Shown: in pieces, positions 8,389 through 15,555 of the stretch
How positions within the stretch are numbered: the first letter of the stretch is position 1
How the letters are laid out: the number at the start of each line of letters is the position of its first letter
Origin: Bacteroides ndongoniae
GTDB lineage: Bacteria > Bacteroidota > Bacteroidia > Bacteroidales > Bacteroidaceae
Direction of reading: 5' to 3'
DNA length: 64,000 nucleotides
Assembly: GCF_900108345.1 (NCBI RefSeq)
Contig: NZ_FNVV01000013.1
Span: 904,944 to 968,943 of the forward strand
Made by a program: the position numbers and the translations under genes
Notes under the pieces: model-generated
The model's input: the letters and a program-made list of their open reading frames with translations, nothing else
The model's database searches: none
Told to the model about the DNA's origin: nothing

Positions 8389-9003
8389 ATGGCAAAAGTT
8401 GGTTATATATTTAAGGCAAATTCGTATGATGAATATGATGCGGACAAGGAATGGATGTGCCAGTACGGTTGTGTACAAGTGATAGAGGAATCAGTCCAGC
8501 ACGAGACGCTCAGACCTCGCTGGAAACAGCTCATGACAAATCTTGAGAGAGGGGACGAACTGGTTGTCTCGAAATTCAGTAACGCCGTGCGCGGTTTGAG
8601 GGAGTTGGCCGCATTGATAGAGTTATGCCGGATCAAAGTGGTCCGCATTATTTCCATCCATGACAAGATTGACTCCCGTGGTGAATTGTTTCCGGACACG
8701 ACGGCGGCGGAGGTGCTGACCATGTTCGGATCTCTTCCGGAAGAAGTGGCTGTATTACGCAAGTCATCTGACCGGGTGATACGCCTGCAACAGAGTATCA
8801 GTGTACCGGTGAAGACGAGCAAAATGTTGAGCAAGACCGAGCGGGATAAAATAGCTGTGGACATGTACAACAACGGGTATTCAGTCAATGAAATCATGGC
8901 GCATTGCAATGTCAAGAGCAAAAGTACTGTGTACCAAATTTTAGGCAAGTACAATGTGGCACTCAGCAGGAAACCTGGCCGCGTACCTGGAAATCGGAAA
9001 TAG
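8389..9003 (+). CDS. Serine-recombinase-fold protein lacking catalytic residues
   Basis: A 204-residue protein with the start at MAKVGYIFKAN, just after a strong promoter. The N-terminal 110 residues align by eye with resolvase/invertase domains (GDELVVSKFSNAVRGLRELAAL resembles GDTLVVWKLDRLGRSLRHL). The C-terminus has a resolvase-like helix-turn-helix (MYNNGYSVNEIMAHCNVKS). In the usual GYARVS motif the Arg and Ser are replaced (GYIFKA), and the D-R of the second active-site motif is S-N. Strand cleavage by the normal mechanism therefore looks impossible. It may act as a DNA-binding regulator or architectural protein of the element. Confidence 0.8.
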   Translation: MAKVGYIFKANSYDEYDADKEWMCQYGCVQVIEESVQHETLRPRWKQLMTNLERGDELVVSKFSNAVRGLRELAALIELCRIKVVRIISIHDKIDSRGELFPDTTAAEVLTMFGSLPEEVAVLRKSSDRVIRLQQSISVPVKTSKMLSKTERDKIAVDMYNNGYSVNEIMAHCNVKSKSTVYQILGKYNVALSRKPGRVPGNRK

Positions 9004-9117
9004 GAAGTCAAGGCAACCGATGCCATATTAGTGACGGATTTGCCTGTCAGTTTAAGTATATTTAGGGAAGCCTCTGACCCTTATTGGAAATTTGTAACGC
9101 TAAATATAAAAAAGGAT

Positions 9118-9222
9118 ATGGGAGAAATTATAGTCGTAGTATTGGTACTTTATGTCTTTTGCAAAATCGTGAAGGGCATATTCGGCGGATTCAGCAAAAG
9201 CAGCTTCCGTCATGATAAATAA
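9118..9222 (+). CDS. Small single-pass membrane peptide
   Basis: A 34-residue ORF, MGEIIVVVLVLYVFCKIVK followed by a short basic Gly/Ser tail: one transmembrane helix with positive residues after it. An AAAGGAT sequence precedes the ATG. It may be co-transcribed with the recombinase-fold gene about 115 bp upstream. Evidence is limited to composition and position. Confidence 0.4.
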   Translation: MGEIIVVVLVLYVFCKIVKGIFGGFSKSSFRHDK

Positions 9223-9317
9223 TCATTGCTGCCAACTGTTCACGCAAGGGAACAGTAAAAAAGGAAAACTAAAAGAGGAAAACTGCGTCATGAATAGCGT
9301 CCTCGTTATATCAATAT

Positions 9318-9355
9318 AAGCCCCCCAAAGGTTTTGCTTGACTTTTAGGGGGCTT
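9318..9355. terminator. Bidirectional terminator
   Basis: AAGCCCCC and GGGGGCTT arms surround an A/T-rich loop, between the convergent membrane-peptide and LPD11 genes. Confidence 0.75.
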
Positions 9356-9359
9356 GGTG

Positions 9360-9647
9360 TCATTTATTCATTTCCTTTTTGTATTCCAAAATCTTGTCCA
9401 TTGTCAGCCACTGCGGCTTTTCTCCTTCCTTGAAGCTGTCGTGCAACTTTATCATTAAATCGATTTGCCGTTCTTCATCACCTGCCCACAGGCGTTTGGG
9501 GTCTCTGCCTCCGTAATCCAAATAATACTCACAATCTGACTGCATCCTGGCTAACAGCATATATCTGAACCGTGCGTCTCGTTGCAATATATCATCAGCC
9601 GTTGTCCTTCCTGCTGTGCTTGGCTTGTTATTCGTGTTCATACTCAA
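9360..9647 (-). CDS. LPD11-domain protein
   Basis: A 95-residue protein. The segment RFRYMLLARMQSDCEYYLDYG, followed by RLWAGDEERQIDLMIKLHDSF, is the pattern of the large polyvalent protein-associated domain LPD11, found alone or fused to helicase and methylase polyproteins on mobile elements. The role is unknown. A start two codons later (MNTNN) is equally possible. It clusters with SSB, as is common on Bacteroidales conjugative elements. Confidence 0.75.
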   Translation of the reverse strand: MSMNTNNKPSTAGRTTADDILQRDARFRYMLLARMQSDCEYYLDYGGRDPKRLWAGDEERQIDLMIKLHDSFKEGEKPQWLTMDKILEYKKEMNK

Positions 9648-9669
9648 TTTACATTAACTTGTTATACAA

Positions 9670-9984
9670 TCAGTCCGTTACGTCATAATAATAGCTTAAC
9701 TCTTCGTCCTTCAGATTCTCAACCGCATACTGGTCTGCCTGTCTCCAGAGTGTATCATACAACGCCGCCACATTCGGTTTCGTTTTATAGTGCTGCCATA
9801 TCTTGTGATTCAATACCAACACCAATTCCGTAAGGTACTTGCAGTTGCCTTTCCACTCTTCAAAGGCACGGTTGAAAGTGTCCTGAATAGCCGATAACCC
9901 GAAAATGTCGGCCGCTGAAAAATCTTCCCAAAAAGTAGTCTGTACGTTATACCCGTTCTCTGCCATAAATGCTCTGAATGTCAT
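9670..9984 (-). CDS. Hypothetical protein next to SSB
   Basis: A 104-residue protein; the start at 9984 gives MTFRAFMAENGYNVQTTFW. It is helical and rich in Trp and Tyr (FWEDFSAADIFGLSAIQDTFNRAFEEW, then VLVLNHKIWQHY). Small proteins of this kind are often found with SSB and LPD11 genes on Bacteroidales elements. No domain is assigned. A perfect 20-bp palindrome lies 119 bp upstream and may regulate it. Confidence 0.65.
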   Translation of the reverse strand: MTFRAFMAENGYNVQTTFWEDFSAADIFGLSAIQDTFNRAFEEWKGNCKYLTELVLVLNHKIWQHYKTKPNVAALYDTLWRQADQYAVENLKDEELSYYYDVTD

Positions 9985-10102
9985 ATCATTAAAATTTTTA
10001 GTTGTTTTTATTTCCCTCTGATACATCCTGTATCGGAAGGTTGATTATTTTTCTGCCCACAAGATTGGCGGTCTGTCAGGCAAGGAGGATGCGAAAAATA
10101 CT

Positions 10103-10122
10103 CTTTCCGACATGTCGGAAAG
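10103..10122. promoter_or_regulatory. Perfect 20-bp palindrome
   Basis: CTTTCCGACATGTCGGAAAG is exactly self-complementary. It lies in the gap between SSB and the leftward small genes and lacks a T tail. A protein operator is more likely than a terminator. Confidence 0.5.
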
Positions 10123-10301
10123 GAAGATTTTTCAGCAGCAAGCATAAGCGTTCCTTGACAGGACAAACAACCGGCAATCAAACTTTGCAGAATAAATAAC
10201 CGGGCTTTCGAAATAGGCGTGTAGGGAATTTCAGGCATTGCAATAAAAGGGGAAAACGTGAAATACAAAAGGCTATATTACGGAAGGCTTCGAGCAAAAC
10301 A

Positions 10302-10323
10302 AAAGCGGCCCGAAAGCCGCTTT
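10302..10323 (-). terminator. Terminator of the SSB gene
   Basis: AAAGCGGC and GCCGCTTT form an 8-bp stem with a 6-base loop, 17 bp past the SSB stop codon, followed on the minus strand by TTTTG. Confidence 0.75.
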
Positions 10324-10339
10324 GTCAGGAAAACAGGGA

Positions 10340-10723
10340 TTACTTCTTGCCCTTTTTCGCTTCTTTTGCCGGTTTCGAAGGAACTTCTTCCTCCTTCTCG
10401 ACAGCCGGATAGAATTTGACTGCAACCGTCACGATGCGGTTGTGCTGCACTCCATCTTTGTCAGTCCATTCTTCAGGCTTGAAGTAGCCTTCCACGGTCA
10501 GCAGCGTACCTTTGGTAAGCTGGTCAAACGACCCGGAATTTTCATTCTTGCGCCACGCTTCAATGTTCATGAAAGCGGATATGCGCTTGGTTTCTTCGCC
10601 GATCTTCTCCTGGCGGGCAACAGCCAGAGGGAAACGTGCAACACTTGTGTTGGTGAATTGATAAACCTCGGCGTCTTTTGCGACATAACCGGTTACTGCG
10701 AAATTGTTCTCGTACTTTTTCAT
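10340..10723 (-). CDS. ssb: Single-stranded DNA-binding protein
   Basis: A 127-residue SSB with one OB-fold domain (residues 1-110): NNFAVTGYVAKDAEV, FPLAVARQ and TKGTLLTVEGYFKPEEW are typical positions. The C-terminus is basic (KPAKEAKKGKK) instead of the acidic DDDIPF-like tip of housekeeping SSB, as in many plasmid and conjugative-element SSBs. This suggests it does not recruit host repair proteins in the usual way. It probably coats the transferred strand during establishment. It is monocistronic with its own terminator. Confidence 0.9.
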   Translation of the reverse strand: MKKYENNFAVTGYVAKDAEVYQFTNTSVARFPLAVARQEKIGEETKRISAFMNIEAWRKNENSGSFDQLTKGTLLTVEGYFKPEEWTDKDGVQHNRIVTVAVKFYPAVEKEEEVPSKPAKEAKKGKK

Positions 10724-11259
10724 TTCGATTGCTTTTTGAAGTTAATAAATCAGTTTTACGGTGCATAAAAAGTAGGTGCAGTAAAGGGATGCACCAAGGA
10801 TAACGTATAAATACTCTTTATTTTGGGGTTCTCCCAAACCGGAGGCTTGATAAAGGAAGATTTGTACTGTTACGCCATTGGTCAAGACCATGGGTCGCGC
10901 CCGGCTGCATACTAACTTTGCAACGAAAAACGATATGGCGACTTCAATAGAAAGCAGTCACGAAAAAGAAGAGGAAAAACAATTGGCAACTGGTTAAAGG
11001 AATAATAAAGACGGACGGTGCTGTCAATGGGCACGAATTGGTTTCAACTCTCGGCTGGCATAGGAAGAAGAGCTTCTGGCGGGAAACAGCACCATGTCTC
11101 ATGATTTGAAGCGGCAAGGATGATATGCCGTACTGGCAGTAAGCGTATAAGCTGCGGCGTGGGAAAGGCCGTAAGACGAAGAATTGGCAAAGGGGTGCTG
11201 GCGTATCGGTGTTGCAGCCTTTATCCGGCAAGAGAAATGAGGGAAAAGAAGGCAAAATG

Positions 11260-11277
11260 AAAAAAGGGCTGAAGCCC
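11260..11277 (-). terminator. Terminator for the leftward small-gene operon
   Basis: On the minus strand GGGCT-TC-AGCCC is followed by six T residues. It lies about 235 bp beyond the last leftward gene (11512) and could end that operon's transcript. Confidence 0.6.
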
Positions 11278-11328
11278 GATTGGGAGACAAAGCGGAACGG
11301 GCGCGTTATGCGAGTTTCAGCTTCTATT

Positions 11329-11360
11329 TTATAAAGGGATATGGCGCAGCCAAAAGAGAA
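11329..11360 (+). repeat. Dispersed 32-bp repeat, copy 1
   Basis: It matches 13154-13185 at 27 of 32 positions. The conserved core is GCAGC followed by AAAAGAGAA. A third copy lies inverted at 13380-13407. This copy is past the 3' end of the leftward small-gene operon, and the other two are upstream of it. Confidence 0.65.
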
Positions 11361-11511
11361 TATAAATGGATAATCCGGCAAAAATCATTGTCTGGCCAAT
11401 GGCCATCTGCGTCTCAATGAAGTTTTGGATATAAAAGGTTATTGCGGTAAATGAAGTTACGGGCTGGAACTGAATATTCAACTCCAGTCCGTATAGTACA
11501 GAGGCTCCATG

Positions 11512-11769
11512 TCAGAATTGGATCATCATGATGCGGTGTGGAAAGATTTTGTTTTTGTCGCTCGGTTTTCGTTGGCATATCCAAAGATGGTGTGCCCCAT
11601 AGCCGAACGTGAAATACTCGTCAAGCCGGGTCTCTTTCTTTAGACTCTCCATGCTTGTGCGAAGTTCGTTTTCGTCTTTTGAGAAAAGAAGCGTGTTAAT
11701 AATTCTGAAATATAGATTTGTCACTTCGCTGCAGTAAGGGCAAAAAGGGTGTTCAATCGTTACGTTCAT
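11512..11769 (-). CDS. Small hypothetical protein, last gene of a leftward operon
   Basis: An 85-residue ORF, MNVTIEHPFCPYCSEVTNLYF, with a CPYC motif near the N-terminus and no partner pair to complete a zinc site. No family is recognised. Its start overlaps the end of the preceding gene by 17 bp, which supports translation coupled to the operon 12887-11512. Confidence 0.55.
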   Translation of the reverse strand: MNVTIEHPFCPYCSEVTNLYFRIINTLLFSKDENELRTSMESLKKETRLDEYFTFGYGAHHLWICQRKPSDKNKIFPHRIMMIQF

Positions 11770-12055
11770 AATTGTCTTCGTTTAGTGCATTAGTCATGAT
11801 AGATTCTCCTTCCTGGTTGAAAATCTCAATAGTCGAGTAACCATCGTTTTCTTCGGGAAACAAAAGCTCGGAAGTATCACGCAAAGCCTCACTTCTTCCA
11901 TGAGAAAGACGGCTGTCAATGATATTCGAAACATCTTTGCAACGCCAGGACCGGACGATTGCCTCTGCTTCCTCATAACTGTTGGCTTCCACAGTGAAAT
12001 AGTCTCTTTCCCAACTTGTGACTTTACAGTCTTGATAAAATTCAAATTTTCCCAT
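11753..12055 (-). CDS. Small acidic hypothetical protein
   Basis: A 100-residue protein with a plausible alpha/beta N-terminal domain (EFYQDCKVTSWERDYFTVEANSYEEAEAIV). The pattern of a strand pair followed by SYEEAEA is common in small proteins of Bacteroidales conjugative elements, but I cannot name a family. The C-terminus is Asn/Glu-rich. Overlap with the gene downstream and 12 bp to the gene upstream place it in one operon. Confidence 0.6.
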   Translation of the reverse strand: MGKFEFYQDCKVTSWERDYFTVEANSYEEAEAIVRSWRCKDVSNIIDSRLSHGRSEALRDTSELLFPEENDGYSTIEIFNQEGESIMTNALNEDNYERND

Positions 12056-12067
12056 AAGCCATGTATT

Positions 12068-12400
12068 CTAACGTACTACTTCAACTATATCCTCAATCCT
12101 GCCATACAGTATTGAGCGTAATGCGGTTTTGTCTATGGCATAATATTCTTGGATATGCCCGTATTGTTTGACGAAATACCGCTTGAGAACATCGGAAAAA
12201 TCAAAATGATAACCGCTCAAGGCAATCCCCCGTTTGAAATAGGTGCTTTCGCTCACGTTGCGAGTAATCCAATTCTTGTCTTCTCTATTGAGTTTGCCGC
12301 CATTATTCAGATGTTCCCGCAACTTATACACTCGGCTGCCTTGTAATGTTGCCAGCTCCGGAACATCCCATTGAACGAATTTTGTTGCTATCTGTGCCAT
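12068..12400 (-). CDS. Small hypothetical protein of the element operon
   Basis: A 110-residue basic protein. The segment KLREHLNNGGKLNREDKNWITRNVSESTYFKRGIALSGYHFDFSDVLKRYFVKQYG resembles small proteins repeatedly found on Bacteroidales plasmids and conjugative elements. The function is unknown. No signal peptide is present. It is tightly spaced within the leftward operon (5 bp from the gene upstream). Confidence 0.65.
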   Translation of the reverse strand: MAQIATKFVQWDVPELATLQGSRVYKLREHLNNGGKLNREDKNWITRNVSESTYFKRGIALSGYHFDFSDVLKRYFVKQYGHIQEYYAIDKTALRSILYGRIEDIVEVVR

Positions 12401-12405
12401 ATTGC

Positions 12406-12588
12406 TTAATCATGAATAATAATTTCATCTCGGAATACTGAAATCTCTTTGCCGCTTTCAAGGCGGACAACTATGGTAGTGCCATAGTCGTCCACAATTA
12501 CACCTTCCGTGTAGCCTTTATAAGCCGTGGATAAAGTACAGGATAAACCTATAATATCGCTTTCGTTATCAAATGTTCTGTTGCTCAT
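12406..12588 (-). CDS. Small beta-rich hypothetical protein
   Basis: A 60-residue protein from the ATG at 12588 (MSNRTFDNESDIIGL). An upstream ATG at 12612 would overlap the previous gene by 19 bp. The pattern GVIVDDYGTTIVVRLESGKEISVFRDEIIIHD suggests a small SH3-like or beta-barrel fold. No family is recognised. Confidence 0.55.
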   Translation of the reverse strand: MSNRTFDNESDIIGLSCTLSTAYKGYTEGVIVDDYGTTIVVRLESGKEISVFRDEIIIHD

Positions 12589-12593
12589 CACTA

Positions 12594-12887
12594 TTATATT
12601 TTTATTTCCCACTTGCCTTGAGAGAAGATTCTAAAACTCACATATTCATTTTCAAATTCATAAGTTAGAATTTTAATATAGACTTTATCTTTTGCTTCCA
12701 GTGAGGCAACCAATTGGTCCATTTCTTTTTCTGGATATTCCCACCGGGAAGGAAATTCTGCATCAACAGAATTGCCATACTTGTTTGCATAACAACTGAA
12801 ATTGTCATCCAAGAAAGCCTCTATCTTATTGAGGTCATTTTGGTTTTCCGTACTTGCGTAGAAAATGTTTGTCGCATAATTTGCCAT
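12594..12887 (-). CDS. Api92-like small protein, first gene of the leftward operon
   Basis: A 97-residue protein beginning MANYATNIFYASTENQNDL. It resembles the N-terminal ferredoxin-like domain of Api92/DUF1281 proteins (compare MPNWCST at 387-968) without the longer C-terminal part. It heads the run of small genes 12887-11512. I found no TAnnTTTG promoter reading left in the 720 bp upstream, where a candidate invertible promoter currently points away. Confidence 0.65.
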   Translation of the reverse strand: MANYATNIFYASTENQNDLNKIEAFLDDNFSCYANKYGNSVDAEFPSRWEYPEKEMDQLVASLEAKDKVYIKILTYEFENEYVSFRIFSQGKWEIKI

Positions 12888-13153
12888 ATAATTCTATTTT
12901 AAGTTTTCTTTTTTTCCCTCATGTAGCATTTACTACTTCAGGCTTGATTAATTATGTCGCTTCATAAGGTGTCATGGCTCTTTATGCAAGGTTTCACGAC
13001 CAAATACTACCGCTGCAAAAGCAAGGTGGAGATTTTGTTGTGAACCTCAAGGATACCTTGCATACAAGAAAGACATGACAAATACCTTTGCGGCACAATT
13101 CATCAAATAGCCCGAAGTCGAATGCTTATAGGGACAAATATTTACTCGTAAAC

Positions 13154-13186
13154 TTATAAAGGAATATATTGCAGCGAAAAGAGAAA
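13154..13186 (+). repeat. Dispersed repeat, copy 2 (left arm of inverted pair)
   Basis: The 16-bp core GCAGCGAAAAGAGAAA at 13171-13186 is repeated exactly in inverted orientation at 13380-13395. The flanking AGGAAT is also shared. The copy at 11329 matches it in direct orientation. Confidence 0.75.
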
Positions 13187-13314
13187 GGACGGAGCCAAAG
13201 GGAGTCCACTTTCTGCTGTCTAAAAAGGGAGTGGCAGAGTGAGCAAAAACAGTTTAGTTTAGTCCATTAGCCTATATATATGCTAAACTAAAGTAAACTA
13301 AAAATAGACAAATA

Positions 13315-13346
13315 TTTGATTGCTTGGATGATTATTTTTAACTTTG
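13315..13346 (+). promoter_or_regulatory. Strong promoter inside the inverted-repeat pair
   Basis: TTTG at 13315-13318 and TAACTTTG at 13339-13346 have a 20-bp spacer, a near-ideal Bacteroides promoter. In the present orientation it reads right, into the 3' end of the convergent DUF3987 gene, and no gene is visible downstream. Confidence 0.65.
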
Positions 13347-13379
13347 CACATATTGATATCGATCATTGAAAACAATACT

Positions 13380-13407
13380 TTTCTCTTTTCGCTGCGAATT
13401 CCTGGAT
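13380..13407 (-). repeat. Dispersed repeat, copy 3 (right arm of inverted pair)
   Basis: The reverse complement carries the same GCAGCGAAAAGAGAAA core as 13171-13186, preceded by AGGAAT with a 3-base difference between the two blocks. It bounds the 225-bp segment containing the promoter. Confidence 0.75.
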
Positions 13408-13611
13408 ATATGAAAAAACATATATTGAATCAGGATGAGAAAGCATAGTAATAGCTTGGATTGGTGCTTTGATTGCAAGCAAGTGAAAGGAATGAAAAGT
13501 AATGCAAACAAAAAAACGAGGATTTACCTAAAAAACCATTTTTTGTTCCTGATTTGTTTCTTGTTTCAGAAACAAAATTCATAAACTACTCATTTACAAA
13601 TGGTTAAATAG

Positions 13612-14994
13612 TTATATATTAAATTTTACAGATTTATCATATATGATTTTCTCGTAATGCCCGGCCTTGGACTTCCGCAGCAGCCTGCTCCGGCACAGCT
13701 CCTTGAGGTAGTTCATCACCGTGCGCTCGCTGACATTCTGCAATTCCTTCCCAATGGCGATGGCAGTTTTCGTGTCGAACGTGTCCGGCAACAGCGACAG
13801 CAGCACCTTGGGCGGATCCTCGCACATGTCCTCCGCCACGAATGAGCGGATGCGGCGGTACGAGTCCTCGAAGTAGCCGTTCAGCCGGATGGCGGCCTTT
13901 ACCGATGCCGTATCCACAGACTGCAGGTGGCTCTCGTCGATGGCATACCGCAACACCTGCATGAGCAGGGCCAGCCGTGCCACTTGCGCCGGATGCTTCA
14001 TCTCGCGACTCTCCACTTGGGCGTCGTCCTCTATCCGGTTGATGCGTTCCACTTTCCTGTTCCACCAAGAGAAGAAATATTCCCTTGCCTCCCTGTCCAT
14101 AGACAGCACATGGGGCATCCTTTCTTCCTCTCCCGTGTCATAGTCCAAGGCGAGTACCTTGCCAAGTATCTGTTCCCATCGTGCCGCCGCCATGGAAGCC
14201 CTGTCCTCCCCGCCATCATCCCAATCAGTCCATTTTGGCACTTCACGGGACTTGGGAAGCACGAACAGGATGCGGTCGAGCAGGCCGTTTTCCTCGAAGC
14301 CTTTCGTCAGCAGTTCATGCACACGCTTGGTCTGCGTGGTCCCGATGATGTTGATGCACGGCTGTTCAATATGCACAGGTATAGTGTTGCTGACCCTTGT
14401 CACATCCAGTGCCCCGCCGCTCCATGCCGTGAGCAGCTGCTCTATGAGTTGCCCGTTGGTGTAGCGGTTGGCGGAGTTGAACATGCCCATTATCTCGTCC
14501 ACCAGAATGACCACGCTGCGGGGATTGCTGTTATGTGTCAGCAGTAGCGATTCCGGAGTGAAGTCGGAAACGACGGTGCGTCGCAGTACGGGCTTCCTGC
14601 CGCTCTCCCCGGCGGCCTTCCATGCCTCCAGTTCCGACTCATACGCCCTGAATAGGGCGTAGTCGTGCTTCCGTATGGGGCGGTATGCCGCCTCCAGCGG
14701 CGGTGTCTTGCCCAGTCCCGGCCTGCCCACGAGGATGATGTAGAGGGCGGCGTTGCTCTGCCACTCGCCTTTGATGCGGATACGGTAGGTGCCTCCCAAT
14801 GCGGCCGATACCGCCGACAGCATGGCCGTCGCGATGAACTCGGTCTTGTAGTTCTCGTACCGGTCCATGTCGAGTATGACGGACTGCACGGCCTGCGGAA
14901 AGACATCCAGAGGGAAGCCTGTATCACTGACATGCTCCGCCTCCATGCGGATCATGTTGCACAGTTCAAGTCGGGTGTTTGTCATGTCAGCCAT
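13612..14994 (-). CDS. DUF3987-family helicase/primase-like protein
   Basis: A 460-residue protein with Walker A GRPGLGKTPPLEAA (about residue 90) and a Walker B-like VVILVDEIMGMF (about residue 170), typical of DUF3987 proteins, which are related to replicative helicase/primase modules of Bacteroidales mobilizable elements (the PrmN1 position in NBU-type elements). The C-terminus ends in a winged-helix-like region (TAIAIGKELQNVSERTVMNYLKELCRSRLLRKS). It overlaps the HTH gene by 8 bp, so the two are translationally coupled. Its GC content is clearly higher than that of the DNA on its left. Confidence 0.85.
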   Translation of the reverse strand: MADMTNTRLELCNMIRMEAEHVSDTGFPLDVFPQAVQSVILDMDRYENYKTEFIATAMLSAVSAALGGTYRIRIKGEWQSNAALYIILVGRPGLGKTPPLEAAYRPIRKHDYALFRAYESELEAWKAAGESGRKPVLRRTVVSDFTPESLLLTHNSNPRSVVILVDEIMGMFNSANRYTNGQLIEQLLTAWSGGALDVTRVSNTIPVHIEQPCINIIGTTQTKRVHELLTKGFEENGLLDRILFVLPKSREVPKWTDWDDGGEDRASMAAARWEQILGKVLALDYDTGEEERMPHVLSMDREAREYFFSWWNRKVERINRIEDDAQVESREMKHPAQVARLALLMQVLRYAIDESHLQSVDTASVKAAIRLNGYFEDSYRRIRSFVAEDMCEDPPKVLLSLLPDTFDTKTAIAIGKELQNVSERTVMNYLKELCRSRLLRKSKAGHYEKIIYDKSVKFNI

Positions 14995-15340
14995 TTTTCT
15001 TCTTGCAATAGGATGTCACACTCTCGGACTTGCCTCCCGTCTGCACACGGCGGACATCCGATCTGGCATACATGTTCTTGTTGCCCACCTTGACGGGGAC
15101 GAGGTAGCCGCGCTTCGCCCACAGGTTGAGCGTCCCCTCGCACACGTTCAGCAGCTCACGCACCTGTCTTGTGTTGAGCCATGTCTCTTCCGCCACACGC
15201 CGCATCTCCGCATTCAGTTCTTCCTGCCGGGCCGCCATCGTGCGCTGCACGATGGCCTCGGCAAACATCTTAAGGTCGGCTGGCGTGACTTCCAGTTTCA
15301 CGTTCGCGCCCTGCTCAACCAGACTTTCTATGGTAATCAT
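14987..15340 (-). CDS. Helix-turn-helix (excisionase-type) protein
   Basis: A 117-residue protein. The C-terminal half, EETWLNTRQVRELLNVCEGTLNLWAKRGYLVPVKVGNKNMYARSDV, is a MerR/excisionase-like winged helix-turn-helix of the HTH_17 type. The N-terminal half is helical and may dimerise. In related Bacteroidales elements this gene lies between the integrase and the DUF3987 gene and regulates excision or mobilization genes. A -7 promoter match lies at 15454-15461, and the leader contains a GCACCG/CGGTGC hairpin that might attenuate transcription. Confidence 0.8.
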   Translation of the reverse strand: MITIESLVEQGANVKLEVTPADLKMFAEAIVQRTMAARQEELNAEMRRVAEETWLNTRQVRELLNVCEGTLNLWAKRGYLVPVKVGNKNMYARSDVRRVQTGGKSESVTSYCKKKNG

Positions 15341-15453
15341 AAATATCAGTTTTGAATTTTGTGATGACCATCTTCAAAAGTTCCCTGATGCCCCGCTTCC
15401 GATGGCTTGTAAAAGAGAAGCACCGCCTATCCCCGGGAAGAGGATTGACGGTG

Positions 15454-15461
15454 CAAAAGTA
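15454..15461 (-). promoter_or_regulatory. -7 promoter element of the HTH-DUF3987 operon
   Basis: The minus strand reads TACTTTTG, matching TAnnTTTG, about 115 bp upstream of the HTH gene. A 13-bp word 30 bp farther upstream (15491-15503) recurs inverted upstream of the first integrase gene. Confidence 0.5.
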
Positions 15462-15555
15462 TATGCGAATTGAAACGGATTGATATATAATAATTTGTCT
15501 TAAATTGTCATGACAATTCAAGTCTGCATGTCCATGTAAAACGGCTCGTTTTGCC

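Larger units (their letters stand above)
10724..11511. other. Long non-coding stretch of the element
   Basis: About 790 bp with no convincing gene; the 145-codon leftward frame at 10944-11381 is low-complexity and has no start context. It contains a rightward TAACTTTG match near 10914-10921, a minus-strand hairpin terminator at 11260-11277, and a copy at 11329-11360 of the repeat that recurs near 13.2 and 13.4 kb. Confidence 0.6.
12888..13611. other. AT-rich non-coding stretch with promoters and inverted repeats
   Basis: About 720 bp with no gene on either strand. It holds two rightward promoter matches (TACCTTTG near 13086-13093; TTTG-20 bp-TAACTTTG at 13315-13346) and an inverted repeat pair at 13171-13186 and 13380-13395 around the second promoter. 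Composition changes sharply to GC-rich DNA at its right edge. Confidence 0.65.

Noticed and set aside
8147..8395. 82-codon leftward frame between the lipoprotein and recombinase-fold genes
   Set aside because: It overlaps both promoter regions and has AT-driven composition.
10944..11381. 145-codon leftward frame in the element gap
   Set aside because: Phe/Ser/Pro-rich low-complexity translation, no homology recognised, and a terminator hairpin lies inside it.
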